From: Jaltomata sinuosa
Taxonomy: Eukaryota > Streptophyta > Magnoliopsida > Solanales > Solanaceae
Direction of reading: 5' to 3'
DNA length: 64,000 bases
NCBI GenBank assembly: GCA_003996215.1
Contig: QJPP01007239.1
Span: forward strand, 434,001-498,000
The notes under the pieces were generated by a model. The model worked only from the letters and a program-made list of their open reading frames with translations. It was not told the origin of the DNA and made no database searches. This document shows positions 10,229 through 23,742 of the stretch, one piece after another; the stretch's first letter is position 1, and the number at the start of each line of letters is the position of its first letter. The position numbers and the translations under genes are program-made.

Positions 10229-12400
10229 TAAATGTGGGCTTTTTCAATTTCAAACATGCCCCGGAACGAGAAATAGGGATTTTTTGATTTTTTCGTGTGT
10301 TATAGTCAATGCATTTTGTGTGATATGTGCGTCCGGCGGTTTCATAGCCGAAAGTTTTCGTGGGCATCCGTGACGACCTATTCAATGGCGCGCGTTGGTT
10401 CGGAGGGGAAAATGTGAGCTTTTTGGATTTCAAACGTGACCCAAAATGGAAAATAGAGATTTTTCAGTTTTTTCTTGTGTTATATAGTCCATGGAATTTG
10501 TGTGATATGTGCGTCTAGCAATTTTTTGGCCGAAATTTTTTGTAGGCATCCGTGACGAACTATTTAATGGCGCGCGTTTGTTCGGAGGGGCAAACGTGGG
10601 CTTTTTGGATTTCAAATGTGGCTCGGAATGGAAAATAGGGATTTTTTAATTTTTTTCGTATGTTATAGTCCATGAATTTTGTGTGATATGTGCGTCCGAC
10701 GATTTTTTGGCCGAAATTTTTTATGGGTGTCCGTGACGACCTATTTAATGGCGCGCGTTGGTTCCGAGAGGCAAATGTGGGCTTTTTAGATTTCAAACGT
10801 GGCCCGAAAAAGAAAATAGGGATTTTTCAGTTTTTTCGTGTGTTATAGTCCATGAATTTTGTGTGATATATGCGTCCGGTGTTTTTTGGCCAAAATTTTT
10901 CGTGGGCGTCCGGGACGAACTATTTAATGGTGCGCATTGGTTCAGAGGGGTAAACATGGGCATTTTTTATTTCAAACGTGGCCCGAAATGGGAAATAAAA
11001 AAATTTTGATTTTTTCGTGTATTATAGTCCATGGATTTTGTGTGATATGTGCGTCCGGCAGTTTTTTAGCCAAAACTTTTTGTGGACGTCCATGACAAAC
11101 TTTTTAATGGCGTGCGTTGGTTTGGAGAGGCAAACGTGGGCTTTTTGGATTTCAAACGTGGCCCAGAATGGGAGGGATTTTTTTGGTTTTTTCGTGTGTT
11201 ATAGTCCATGGATTTTGTGTGATATGTGCATCCGGCAGTTTTTTGACTGAAATCTTTCGTGGGCATCCGTGACGAACTATTTAATAGCGCGCATTGGTTC
11301 GGAGGGGCAAACATGGGCTTTTTGGATTTCAAACGTGGCCCAGAACGGGAAATAGAAATTTTTTATTTTTTTCGTGTGTTGTAATCCATGGATTTTGTGT
11401 GATATGTGCGTCCGTCGATTTTTTTGCCAAAATTTTTTGTGGGCATTCGCGACGACCAATTTAATGACGCGCGTTGGATCAGAGGGGCAAACGTGGAAAT
11501 TTTAGATTTTAAACATGGCCCGAAATTGAAATAGGGATTTTTCGATTTCTTCGGGTGTTATACTCCATGAATTTTGTGTGATATATGCGTCCGATGATTT
11601 TTTGGCCAAAATTTTTTGTGGGCATCCGTGATGACCTATTTAATAGCGCGCGTTGGTTCGGAGAGGAAAAGGTGGGATTTTTGGATTCCAAACGTGGCCT
11701 GGAATGGGAAATAGGAATTTTTTGGTTTTTTCGTGTGTTATAGTCCATGAATTTTGTGTGATATGTGCGTCCGGTGGTTTTTTGGCCGAATTTTTTTGTG
11801 GGCGTCCGTGATGACCTATTTAATAGCGCGCGTTGGTTCGGAGGGGCAAATATGGGCTTTTTTGATTTCAAACGTGCTCCAGCACGGAAAATAGGGATTT
11901 TTCGATTTTCTCGTGTATTATAGTCCATGAATTTTGCGTAATATGTACATTCGATTTTTTGGTCAAAATTTTTTGTGGGCATCCGTGAAGACCTCTTTAA
12001 TGGCGCTCGTTGGTTTGGAGGGGAAAACATGGGCCTTTTGGATTTCAAACGTGGCCCGGATTGGGAAAAAGAATTTTTTGGTTTTTTCGTGTGTTACAGT
12101 CCATAGATTTTGTGTGATATGTGCATCCGGCGGTTTTATGGCTGAAATTTTCTGTGGGCGTCCGTGACGAACTATTTAATGGCGCGCGTTTGTTCGGAGG
12201 GGCAAACGTGAGCTTTTTTAATTTCAAACGTGGCTCGAAATGAGAAATAGGGTTTTTTCAAAAAATTTCGTGTGTTATAGTCCATGAATTTTGTGTAATA
12301 TGTGTGCCCGGCGATTTTTTGGCTGAAGTTTTTCGTGGGCATCCGTGACGACTTATGTAATGGCTAGCATTGGTTCAAATGGGAAAATGTAGGTTTTTAC
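10229..12400 (+). repeat. 180-bp satellite array, left block (about 12 units)
   Basis: Tandem head-to-tail units with a 177-183 bp spacing, measured at the conserved GATATGTGCG motif (10327, 10510, 10692, 10872, 11051 and onward). Conserved pieces in order are CGTGTGTTATAGTCCATG, ATTTTGTGTGATATGTGCG, TTTTTTGGCC, CGTGACGACCTATTTAATGG, CGCGCGTTGGTTCGGAGGGG and TTTCAAACGTGGCCCGGAAT. Block-specific variants are GCGTCCGG after the GTGTGATATGT motif and GTGGGCTTTTTGGATTTC near the end of the unit. The left edge is near 10229, where the flank loses similarity. Confidence 0.95.
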
Positions 12401-15400
12401 AATTTCAAACGTGGCCCGTAATGGAAAATAGGGATTTCTCTATTTTTTCGTGTGTTAGAGTCCATGGATTTTGTGTGATATGTGCGCCCGACGGTTGTTT
12501 GGCCAAAAATTTTCGTGGGCGTCCTTGACAACTTATTTAATGGCGCGCGTTGGTTCGGAGGGGCAAACGTAGGTTTTTTCGATTCTAAACGTGGCTCGAA
12601 ATGAAAAATAGGGATTTTTCCATTTTTTCGTGTGTTATAGTCCATGAATTTTGTGTGATATGTGCGCTCGAAGTTTTTTGGCCAAAAATTTTCGTCGGTG
12701 TCCCTGACGACCTATTTAATGGCGCGAGTTTGTTCGGAGTGGCATATGTAGGTTTTTTTTAATCTCAAATGTGGCCTGGAATGAAAAATAGAGATTTATC
12801 CATTTTTCGTGTGTTATAGTCAATGAATTTTGTGTGATATGTGCGCCCGGTGGTTTTTTGGCAAAACTTATTAGTGGGCGCCCCTGACAACCTATTTATT
12901 AGCGCGCTTTGGTTCGAAGGGGCAAAAGTAGCTTTTTTCGATTTCAAGCGTTGCCGGAAACAGGAAATAGGGATTTTTCTATTTTTACGTGTGTTATTGT
13001 CAATGGATTTTGTGTGTTATGTGCGCCCGATGTTTTTTTGGCCAAAATTTTTTGTAGGCGTTAGTGACGACCTATTTAATGGCGCGTGTTGGTTCGGAGG
13101 GTCAAACATAGGTTTTTTCGATTTCAAACGTGGCTCAGAACGAGAAATAGGAATTTTTCTATTTTTTCGTGTGTTATAGTCCATGGATTTTGTGTGATAT
13201 GTGCGTCCGATGGTTTTTTGGCCAAAATTTTTCGTGGGCGTCTGTCATGACCTATTTAATGGCGCGAGTTGGTTCGAAGGGGCAAACGTAGATTTTTTCG
13301 ATTTCAAACGTGGCCCAAAATGAAAAATAGGTATTTTTTCATTTTTTTGTGTGTTATAGTCCATGAATTTTGTGTGATATGTACGCCCACCGATTTTTTG
13401 ATTAATATTTTTTGTGGGTGTCGTGACGATCTTTTTAATGGCGCATTTTGGTTTCGAGGGGCAAAGGTAGGTTTTTTTATTTCAAACGTGGCCCGAAATG
13501 AGAAATAGGAATTTTTTTATTTTTTCGTGTGTTATATAGTCCATGAATTTTGTGTGATATGTGCGCCCGGCGATTTTTTGGCCAAAATTTTTTGTGGGCG
13601 TCCAGGACGACCTTTTTAATGGCGCATTTTGGTTTGGAGGGGCAAGGGTAGGTTTTTTTATTTCAAACGTGGCCCGAAATGAGAAATAAGAATTATTTTT
13701 TTTCGATAGTCCATAGATTTTGTGTGATATGTGCGCCCGGTGATTTTTTGACCAAATTTTTTCGTGAGCGTCCGTGATGACTTTTTTAATAGCGCACGTT
13801 GGTTTGGAGGGGAAAACATAGGTTTTTTCGATTTCAAACTTTTCCCAGATGGGAAATAGGAATTTTTTTATTTTTCCGTGTGTTATAGTCCATGTACTTT
13901 TTTTTTATATTTGCGCCCGGTGATTTTTTCGCCGAATTTTTTTTTGGGCGTTCGTGACGACCTATTTAATAGTGCGTCGGTTTGGAGTGACAAACGTAGG
14001 TTTTTTTTATTTCAAACGTGGCCCGGAACGAGAAATAGGAGTTTTTTCAATTTTTTCGTGTGTTATAGTCCATTGATTATGTGTGATATGTGCATACGAT
14101 GGTTTTATGGTCGAAATATTTTGTTGGCGTCCATGACGACCTATTTAATGGAGTGCGTTAGTTCGTAGGGGCAAACGTAGGTTTTTTCAATTTCAAACGT
14201 TGCCAGAAATGGGAAATAGGAATTTTTTTATTTTTTCATGTGTTATAGTCCATGAATTTTGTGTGATATGTGTGCTCGATGATTTTTTGGATGATATTTT
14301 TGTGGGCATCGATGACGACCTATGTAATGGTGCGCATTGGTTCGAATGGGAAAACGTAGGATTTTGCAATTTCAAACGTGGCCCGGAATGGAAAATAGGA
14401 TTTTTTCTATTTTTTTGTGTGTTAGAGTTCATGGATTTTGTGTGATATGTGCGCCCGATTATTTTTTGGCCAAAATTTGTCGTGGGCATCCGTGACGACT
14501 TATTTAATGGTGCACGTTGATTTCGAGGGGAAAATGTAGGTTTTTTCGATTTCAAACGTGACCCGAAATGAAAAATAGGGGTTTTTCTGTTTTTTCGTGT
14601 TATAATCCATGAATTTTGTGTGATATGTGCGCCCGGTGATTTTTTGGTCAATTTTTTTTTTGGATGTCCGTGATGACTTTTTTAATGGGGCGCGTTGGTT
14701 CGAAGAGGCAAACATAATTTTTTTCGATTTCAAATGTGGCTCAGAATGAGAAATAGGTATTTTTCAATTTTTTTGTGTGTTATAGTCCATTGATTTTGAG
14801 TGATATGTGCGCCCGATGGATTTTTGGCCGAATATTTTTGTGGGCGTCCGTGATGACTTGTTTAATGGCGTGCATTTGTTCGGAGGGGAAAACATAGGTT
14901 TTTTCGATTTCAAACGTGACCCGGAATGAGAAATATGGATTTTTTCATTTTTTCGTGTGTTATAGTCCATGAATTTTGTGTGATATGTGCGCCCGGTGAT
15001 TTTTTGGCTGAATTTTTTTGTGGGCGTTAGTGACGACCTATTTAATGGTGCACGTTGGTTCGGAGGGGAGAACGTAAGTTTTTTTATTTCAAATATGGCC
15101 CTATAGTCCATGGATTTTGTGTGATATGTATGCCCGATAGTTTCTTGGTCAAAAATTTTGTGGACATCTGTGATGACCTATTTAATGGCGCGCGTTGGTT
15201 CAGAGAGGCAAACATAGGTATTTTTGATTTCAAATGTGGCCCGAAATGAGAACTAGTTATTTTTCTATTTTTTCGTGTGTTATAGTCCATTAATTTTGTG
15301 TGATATGTGCGCCCGATGGTTTTTTGGCCAAAATTTTTCGTGGGCGTCAGTGACGACCTATTTAATGGCGCGCGTTGGTTCGAAGAGGCAAACATAGGTT

Positions 15401-17618
15401 TTTTCGATTTCAAACGTTACCCGAAATGAGAAATAGAAATTTTTCCAATTGTTTGTGTGTTATAGTCCATGAATTTTGTGTGATATGTGCACCCGGCAGT
15501 TTTTTGGCTGAAATTTTTCGTGGGCGTCCGTGACAACCTATTTAATGGAGCGCATTAGTTCGGAGTGGCAATTGTCGATTTTTTTGATTTCAAACATGGC
15601 CATGGGAAATATGAATTTTTCCATTTTTTCGTGTGTTATAGTCAATGAATTTTGTGTAATATGTGCGCCCGATGGTTTTTCGGCCAAATTTTTTTGTGGG
15701 CGTCCGTGACGACCTATTTAATGGTGCGTGTTGGTTTGGAGGGGCAAACGTAGATTTTTTTTTATCTCAAACGTTGCCCGGAATGAGAAATAGGGATTTT
15801 ACTATTTTTTCGTGTGTTATAGTCCATGAATTTTGTGTGATCTGTGCCCCCGACGGTTTTTTGGCCAAAAATTTTTGTGGGCGTCCGTTTTGACCTTTTT
15901 AATGGCGCGCGTTAGTTTGAAGGTAAAAACGTAGATTTTTTCGATTTCAAACCTGGCCCGAAATGAAAAATAGAATTTTTTTTCGTTTTTCGTGTGTTAT
16001 AGTCCATGAATTTTGTGTGATATGTGCGTCCGATTATTTTTTGGCAGAAATTTTTTGTAGGTGTCCATGACGACCTTTTTAATGGCGCGTTTTGATTTGG
16101 AGGGGCAAACGTAGGTTTTTTCGATTTCAAATGTGGTTTGAAATGCGAAATAGGGATTTTTTTATTTTTTTCGTGTGTTATAGTCCATGAATTTTGTGTG
16201 ATATGTGCGCCCGACGATTTTTTGGCCAAAATTTTTGTGGGCGTCCATGACGATCTATTTGTTGGTGCATGTTGGTTCGGAGGGGCAAATTTAGATTTTT
16301 TCAGTTTCAAACATGGCCCGGAATGGGAAATAAGGATTTTTTCATTTTTGAGTGTGTTATAATCTATGGATTTTGTGCGATATATGCGCCCGGTGATTTT
16401 TTGACTGAAATTTTTTGTGAGCGTCCGTGACGACCTATTTAATGGCGCACTTTGGTTCGGAGGGGCAAACATAGGTTTCTTCGATTTCAAACGTGGCCCG
16501 AAATAGAAAATAGTGATTTTTCCAAATTTTTTGTGTGTTAGAGTCCATGGATTTTTTGTAATATGGGCGCCCGACGGTTTTTTGGCCGAAATTTTTCATG
16601 GGCGTCCGTGACGACCTATTTAATGGCGCGCGTTGGTTTGGAGGGACAAACGTAGGTTTTTTCGATTTCAAACGTGACCCGGAACAAGAAATAGAGATTT
16701 TTTCATTTTTTTCGTGTGTTATAGCCATGAATTTTTTGTGATATGTGCCCCCAGCAGTTTTTTGGCCAAAATTTTTTGTGGGCATCTGTGATGACCTATT
16801 AACAGAGGGGAAAACGTATGTTTTTTCGTTTTAAACGTGGCCCGGAATGGAAAATAGGAATTTTTCCATTTTTTTCGTGTGTTATAGTCCATGGATATTG
16901 TGTGATATGTGCGCCCGATGATTTTTTGGTCGAATTTTTTTTTGGGCATCCATGACGACCTATTTAATGGCGGGTGTTGGTTCGGAGGGGCAAACGTAGG
17001 TTTTTTCAATTTCAATCGTAGCCTGGAACGTGATATAGGGATTTTTCTATTTTTTCGTGTGTTATTGTCCATGGATTTTGTGTGATATGTGTGCCCGACG
17101 ATTTTTTGGCCAAAATTTTTCGTGGGCATCCGTGATGACCTATCTAATGGCGCGCGTTGGTTCAGAGGGGCAAACATAGGGTTTTTCAATTTCAAACATG
17201 GCCTGGAATGGGAAATAGGGATTTTTTCCCATTTTTTTGTGTGTTATAGTCCATGAATTTTGTGTAATATGTGCGCTCGGCGATTTTTGACCAAAATTTT
17301 TCGTGGGCATCCGCGAAGACACTCTTTAATGGCGCGTGTTCGATTGGAGGGAAAAACGTAGATTTTTTCGATTTCAAACGTGGCCCATACGGAAAATAGG
17401 GATTTTCCCATTTTTTCATTTGTTATAGTCCATGGATTTGTGTGATATGTGCACCCGGTAGTTTTTTTGACTAAATTTTATGTGGGCGTCCATGACGATC
17501 TATTTAATGGCGTGCGTTATTTCGGAAAGACAAACATAGGTTTTTTCCAGTCGAAACGAGGCCCAAAATAAAATATGAAGATTTTTTATTTTTTTTCGTG
17601 TATTAGTCTATGTCTTAA
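12401..17618 (+). repeat. 180-bp satellite array, right block (about 29 units)
   Basis: Same unit and orientation as the left block, with different diagnostic variants: GCGCCCG in place of GCGTCCG, and GTAGGTTTTTTCGATTTC in place of GTGGGCTTTTTGGATTTC. Exceptions with the left-block variant occur near 13203 and 16027. Two units carry internal deletions: about 40 bp lost near 15103 and about 20 bp lost near 16800. The array decays at its right edge and ends near 17618. It is visibly richer in CpG than the flanks. The T-rich, TATTTAATGG-containing units carry no convincing protein domain. Confidence 0.95.
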
Positions 17619-20036
17619 GTTCAAGTCTATTTTCAGTCTTAGCAAATTTAAAGTTATAACGCATGGATAGACTTGTTAATATGACTTAAAACGGAAGTTT
17701 CAAAATTAGGTATCTATACACAAGCATATCGGTTATTTTTGTAAATATTTCTTATATAATTGGATCCAACTTCACATGTTATTGGGCCAAGAAGCTATTG
17801 GGTTGTCTTCTAAAATGCAACAAAAGTACTCTAAAATCTAGATGTGCCATAAAGTTGGCAATAATAAAAAAGGAAAAGGACATAGACTATCCACTCTAGC
17901 AAAGAAATGTCACTTAAAATGACCTTTTCAAACTTCTCCCACTATATGACTATTCGGTCCATAATAATTTTCTCTCATGGTCCTTTCCTTTCTTGGACCA
18001 TTTCGGCCTATAGTTTTTAATTATTTTTTTCTGCCCCATTTTTAAATAGTTTGTTTTGAATTATTTTTTTTTGTTTTGCTATAAAAAAAAATTGGACTAA
18101 AAAATCTATTTTTTCAAGTAATATTGATAATTAAATACAATTTTATAGAACTGTATAATTATTGTATAGAATATGTATCTATATAGGATATGTATAGAAA
18201 CTGTATAAGATGTGTATAGAAATTATATAGTTATCATACAATATATATATATATATATATTTGTGTATGATGCATATAGAAATTATATCATTGTTATATA
18301 GAATATGTATCTGAATAATTATTGCAGCTAAAAACTGTATAGGATATGTATAGAATTGTATAATTATTGTTATGATGTGTATAGAAACTGTATCATTGTT
18401 TGTATAGAATATATATTTCTACAGGATGTGATAGAAATTGTATAATTATTGTTTAAAATTTATATTTGTATCTGGTATCAAAGATACATGTATCTGCTAT
18501 CAAATATGCATTGAGACATTCTTCTTTTTTTTATTGTATTTGAAAAATACACTCTTCTTGTATTTAATTATTTTTTAAAAAAAACAACAATTACAATGCA
18601 ACAAAATTGTATTTGAGTGCTAAAAAAAATTGATAATTAGAAGAGATTTTTTTTGAAAAACAAAAGTAACAAAAAATAGACCAGCAAAAGAAAAACATAT
18701 TCTATTGTAAAAAAAGAAAAACTATCAAACTATATTTGATTATTAAAAAAATAATAATTAAAATAGTAAAAAACAAATTAAAATAAAAAGATATCAAAAT
18801 AAAATAAAAAATAAAAAATAAAATATGACAACAAAAAAGAAAAGAAGATAAGAGCAACAACAATAAATCAACGAAAAGAAAAAAAGTAATAATGGAGCAA
18901 AAGTCAACAAAGTTGGCTACAAAATGGAAATATCATTTTTAGGGCTATACGCTACATTTGTTTGGCCCGAGAAACCATTTATATCATTCCCTCTAATAAA
19001 AATTTATGAATATTGATTAGAGCCTATAAATATTATGTATATTGATTAGAGCCTGTAAATATTTCTAATCGAACGAAAGTTTTATGAGATAAAATATTTT
19101 ATATGCGTAAGTTACTAACTCATATACTCAACGACAAATTTATTAGTAAACATAAGCTGCTATATATAAGCTGCTATCAATCATGACGATGAATAGGCGT
19201 AGCAGAAAGTTGCACGAGTACTATGACAATTATATGTATTACTATTACACTAACAAGAGAGGAATTACGATCAGAAAGACTCACCAAGTTTGAATATATA
19301 CTCCTTTAAAAAAAAGACTCTTTGTTGACAACAGACCATTATAAGAAATGCCTGATAATAATTTAATATATACTAATTTTTTTTATGGAAAAAAATGATC
19401 AAGTCGACAATTAAATATATATACTCATCCTTAACATGTTTTAATAATAGTCCTTTTATTATTTTAACACATTCACTAATTGACTAATTGAGCATCACTT
19501 GCAAAAACAAATATATATATATAAATCCAATATTTACGTTCCATTAGAATTGATTGCCACAAAAGATAATAAATTCAATGGTATTTTCATGTTAGTATTG
19601 TTACTGAATGTGGATTAACATTAATTTATAACTTGAGTATTGTAATTTATAAAACGGATTAAACATATATAATTGGTAATCATGAATATTGTCGAATCCA
19701 TAGCTATTACTATGACTCTGCTCCTTCTCACACTCCCATCTTCTTCTTTTTTTGGTAACTAACAATTTTTTACCAGAGATGAAAATGTTGCACACCATCT
19801 TTTTCCATTGGATTTTAGGAAAAACACCTCACGCTTCTATCTTTTAAAACACTAATCGTGATTTAGTATGTGATTTTTATTGGAAAAGGTAATATAATAA
19901 TAAATAATGTCAGCAATTGTCTCTCTCCCTTCATTTATTTATATTTCCTTCAATTCCGTATTTGCAGTTCACTATTTTGGCTTTTTTATTTTATTTTTTT
20001 GTTTTTCTTTCTAGCATTTATTTCTCTATTTTATAC
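17619..20036. other. AT-rich intergenic DNA with a GTATAGAA-type repeat
   Basis: At 18140-18480 the motif 'tgtatagaaactgtat' and variants recur many times, broken by a TA run at 18241-18260. The rest is AT-rich with no supported gene. Confidence 0.5.
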
Positions 20037-20298
20037 TCTCTCCGTCTAGTATTAGTAATTGTTTACTTTTTGACAAATAGTTATTTCAAATTACTTATTA
20101 ATTTATAAAATTAAGATAGAAGTAGTTTTTTTTTATTTTACCTTTATAATTAATTTTTTTAAAATTGAAAAAGAGTTATTTTTAAAGTTTCGAAACAAAA
20201 ATTTAAAGCGTAAGTTAATAAAACTATCTTTTTTATTTATAATTTTATAAGGGACATAGAAAGAGAAAAGTGGACAATTGATATAGGATAAAGGAAGT
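20037..20298. mobile_element. degenerate Stowaway-like MITE
   Basis: It starts CTCTCTCCGTCTAGTATTAG after a TA and ends GATATAGGATAAAGGAAG before a TA. The interior is strongly AT-rich. The 'ctccctccgt' start and TA target are typical of Stowaway (Tc1/mariner) MITEs, but the right terminus is diverged. Confidence 0.5.
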
Positions 20299-20494
20299 AT
20301 CTCAACCATTGTTTCTCAGTTATATTTTTTCAATTTTTTTATACTCTTATCAAGAAAATGAATCGATACCATTACTATCTAGTTTTCTGATTAACTTATT
20401 TGATTTTTTTCTTTTCGATTAATCGTTATGTCCCTTAGCTAAATCAACTTTTTTAAAAAAAATTAATCCTTAGACCCTGCAACTAAATGAGCGT

Positions 20495-20560
20495 ACAACA
20501 ACACATATCCAGTGGAATCTCACAAGTGAGGTTTGGGGAGAGTAGAGTGTACGCATAATA
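20495..20560 (-). mobile_element. TS SINE 3' fragment, minus strand
   Basis: The plus strand has ACAACAACACATATCCAGTG, AATCTCACAAGTGAGG and GGGGAGAGTAGAGTGTACGC, the inverse of the TS SINE 3' end. Confidence 0.7.
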
Positions 20561-22924
20561 TGTACTTTATTAATTAAAAAAATATCATCATATAATTATG
20601 ACATGGCATACCTCATGCACTATAATATATTATGGGAGGAAAAAGACTGACTTTATCCCTCATAATATTTTATATTAATATAAAATTGCAAATTCTTTCC
20701 AACAAGTCCACGTGCTTCCCACGTGAAGGTAACCCTACCAAATCCCCCCCATACCTTTCAAGAAAATACAAAAAAGATGTATTTATTGATCTTTTAGTAC
20801 TTTTTAGTCCCCACACTCTCACTTTTAGATCCTTTAGGACCTCATCTACACAAATTCCATGCAACCCAATGATGACTTTTTGGCATCTCCAACAACCCTT
20901 AGGGACCAGAACTCAGTAAAAATTTATTCATATTCGATATTTATATTAAATTATATCATTTAATTATGTAAAAGTATGCAGGAGCCGAGTTAGAAGTTTA
21001 GATATAAATTTGATCAAACTCGATAATTTTTATTCAAACAATAAAAAATCTATTAACAAATACAAATTTAAAACTCGATTATATATATTATGATTTAAAT
21101 TCAAAAATTTAAAATTTAAAATTCATAAAATTGAAATTTTGATTTCGGTTATAAAAACATGTATTAGTTATTATAGTTGAGTGATAACAATCAAGAGGCA
21201 TATCTACCTCATACATAATAATGGATTCATAGGAGATGACCACTTTCTCCATTTAATAGTCATGATAAATAATACTATAAATTAATATTGTTATCTAATA
21301 TGAAATTGCTCCTCCTATTTGCTAGGTTACATTAGGTTGGACCTCTTAGACTTATATATACACATCAACTATGTAAAAAAAATAATTACTTAATATAACA
21401 TACTTAGTGTATATACATCAATCTTTCATGTAAATCATCAAAGATTATAGATTTATAGTGAAGTATAAGTATTCTTTTATAAATAATATTTTATCCTCTA
21501 TTTTTAATATGAATTTAAATTAATTGAGTAACAAAATAAATATCAAAAATCGAATGAGGAAAAAATTACTCTTATTTTTCTCACATAAAAGAAGAAATAG
21601 TAATGGAATATAGAAAGCAACTCCTAAAGCTGCCTGTACGGACAAATGGACCCAACTTCAGGTAGAGCTTTTATTTATTTATTTTTTTTAAAAAAAACAA
21701 TTAATTTTACACAATAAAATTAACAACCACTTAAATTCGTCAATAAATTTTATAAGACACTTGAATTATGATTTATTTTTGATGACCACTTAAACACATG
21801 TTAAGATATTTTTATTAGATCTTTCTGATTCAAATTTTTAAAAAGTTTCTGTCTGTCGTGTTTTTATGAAGCGTCCATTATATATATAAGTAAATTATAT
21901 AAAATACGTCAACTCTTTTTATTATATATATCAACACCAATTCAAACATGTTTGAGTTTTACGATTTATTAAAATTAATTCGTATAATTAAAGAAATTGT
22001 ATATTTTAAATAATTTATTTATTTATATAATAATTGCGCGCTTAAAAATACACACATATTTAGTTTTTTCACAATTTATATAAAGAATACTCAATAAAGA
22101 TATTTTATAATCATATGTTCAGGTGTTTAATCATAATAAGTTGTAATTCAAGTGTACATATAACTGCATACAATAATTACAGGTTAGTGACTTTTTTAAA
22201 AAGAAGACAGATAATCTTTTTTATGACATATAAATAAAAAAAAGTGGAGGCTTTGATGGCAGAGAGAATCTAAAATAAATCTAACACCTTACACAAAAAA
22301 TATATTTAACTCATTCAGGTTTTTTCTGGTGTGAAACCAAAATCTTTTGTCTCTTATTTTATATATTATTTTATTTTTAGCTGAAGTTTCAACATTCTTT
22401 TTTTGCGAAAGATTCATAATTTAGACGTTGTGATCATAAGTTAAAAAATGAGTTCTTACATATATCATATATTACTTTTATTATAAATATATAATATATT
22501 TAATGTTACGCTACTTATGAGATCTGAACCTTTCGAAGCTCACTAAGGGAGCTAGTCCTCGGCCCCTATTTTTGTTTTTTCTCTTAAATGTTCAACATAG
22601 AACTCTTCTTCGAGTCTCATTAATTAAGGGTAAATTTCGAAATTTGAATTCTTCCTAAGTATATTACCAATTATTTCTTCATCCCATTTTATGCATGAAT
22701 GTTTTACTATTCGAGAAGTCAAATAATATTTTCATTGACCGTAATTTTGTCAAATGTATTTTTTAAATATTTTTAATTGTTGTAACCTATACTATTTTTA
22801 TACTACTTTTCATGAGTTTGTATGTATATATCCGTTGTGCTTGGTCATCCACTCCCATGCGATGTTCTTTCTCCTTTAGAGATAGGGAAGTTTAAACGAA
22901 GTAGCTAGTACCTTCGTAATTAAT
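20561..22924. other. AT-rich intergenic DNA, no gene seen
   Basis: Open frames here are short and low-complexity. Nothing resembles a conserved protein or RNA. Confidence 0.45.
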
Positions 22925-23090
22925 GTAAGTTATGGTGCAATGGTTGAGATTTTTTCACCCTTAATCAGAGGTCTCGAATTTGAGTTTCAAGAAATAAAAA
23001 ATTCTTTATAAGGACTGTTGCTCCCATACGTCAATTCAAATTTAATCGAATTTCATTACATAAATTGAACATCGAGTGAGAAATAAAAAA
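22925..23090 (+). mobile_element. SolS-like SINE, plus strand
   Basis: It begins with an A-box-like GTTATGGTGCAATGGTTGAG, then CACCCTTAATCAGAGG, then a B-box-like GGTCTCGAATTTGAG. The tail is CGAGTGAGAAATAAAAAA. It is the same family layout as the SINE at 1478-1665 but more decayed. Confidence 0.65.
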
Positions 23091-23283
23091 GCGTAGTACC
23101 TTGTGAGTGGGTATCACATAGGAGAGTTTAGTGGTGTTCAAAAAGATGTACATTATTAAGTGAGTGGTTCAACTTATTTGTTTATCAAAATATTCTCACC
23201 AATTGTTGAAAAATATCTTGCCTTAGATTTGATCCCACTTTTTAAATTTCCTTTTTTTTTTATTCTCATGTTCTTTTTTATGT

Positions 23284-23724
23284 TGGGGCCGTTTGATTGT
23301 TGATTAGAAAGTGAATTATCCATGTATAAAGTTTAACATAATTAATATCATGTTTCGGTAGCATTTTAATTGCTATCACAACAGTTTTTCAAAATTACTC
23401 TAAATTATGGGAAAAGAACGCGGTAAAGATGAAATAAGGTGTAGAATCGGTTTTCATCGGACAAAGTTTACGAATAACCAGTTTTGAAGCCAGTAATTGA
23501 AAAATAACCGCATATTTAAAAGTCGCTGGAAACGAGATGTTTTTGCTTGAATTTCAGCTATATATGGATGGATTCAGTTATTTTGACTGAACTTCAGTCA
23601 TATGTAGCCTTAGGCATTTTTGTTTGAAGTTACGTTTTGTCTAGGTTTGACAAAACGTAACTTCAAACACCAAACATCTAAAGTTGTTTCGAAGTTTTTA
23701 GAGGTGCAATTTTTTTTTTAAGAA
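23284..23724. other. intergenic DNA with possible MITE remnant
   Basis: GGGGCCGTTTGATTGTTGAT at 23285 resembles the left end of a Tourist-type MITE, but no matching right end was found. A CAAAACGTAACTTCAAACA inverted pair occurs at 23625-23665. Confidence 0.35.
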
Positions 23725-23742
23725 TGAATACATATTAAATAA

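Noticed and set aside
10758..16362. Many open frames of 60-192 codons on both strands inside the satellite array
   Set aside because: They repeat the same unit in different frames, break at 1-bp length differences and show no known domain. Treated as satellite shadows rather than genes.
10229..17618. CRISPR-like regular repeats
   Set aside because: Units are head-to-tail with no unique spacers, and the DNA is a plant nuclear genome. This is a satellite.
1478..23090. tRNA genes suggested by A- and B-box-like motifs at 1.6 and 22.9 kb
   Set aside because: The boxes sit in SINE heads with SINE bodies and A-rich tails, and no cloverleaf with a CCA-ready acceptor stem is visible.
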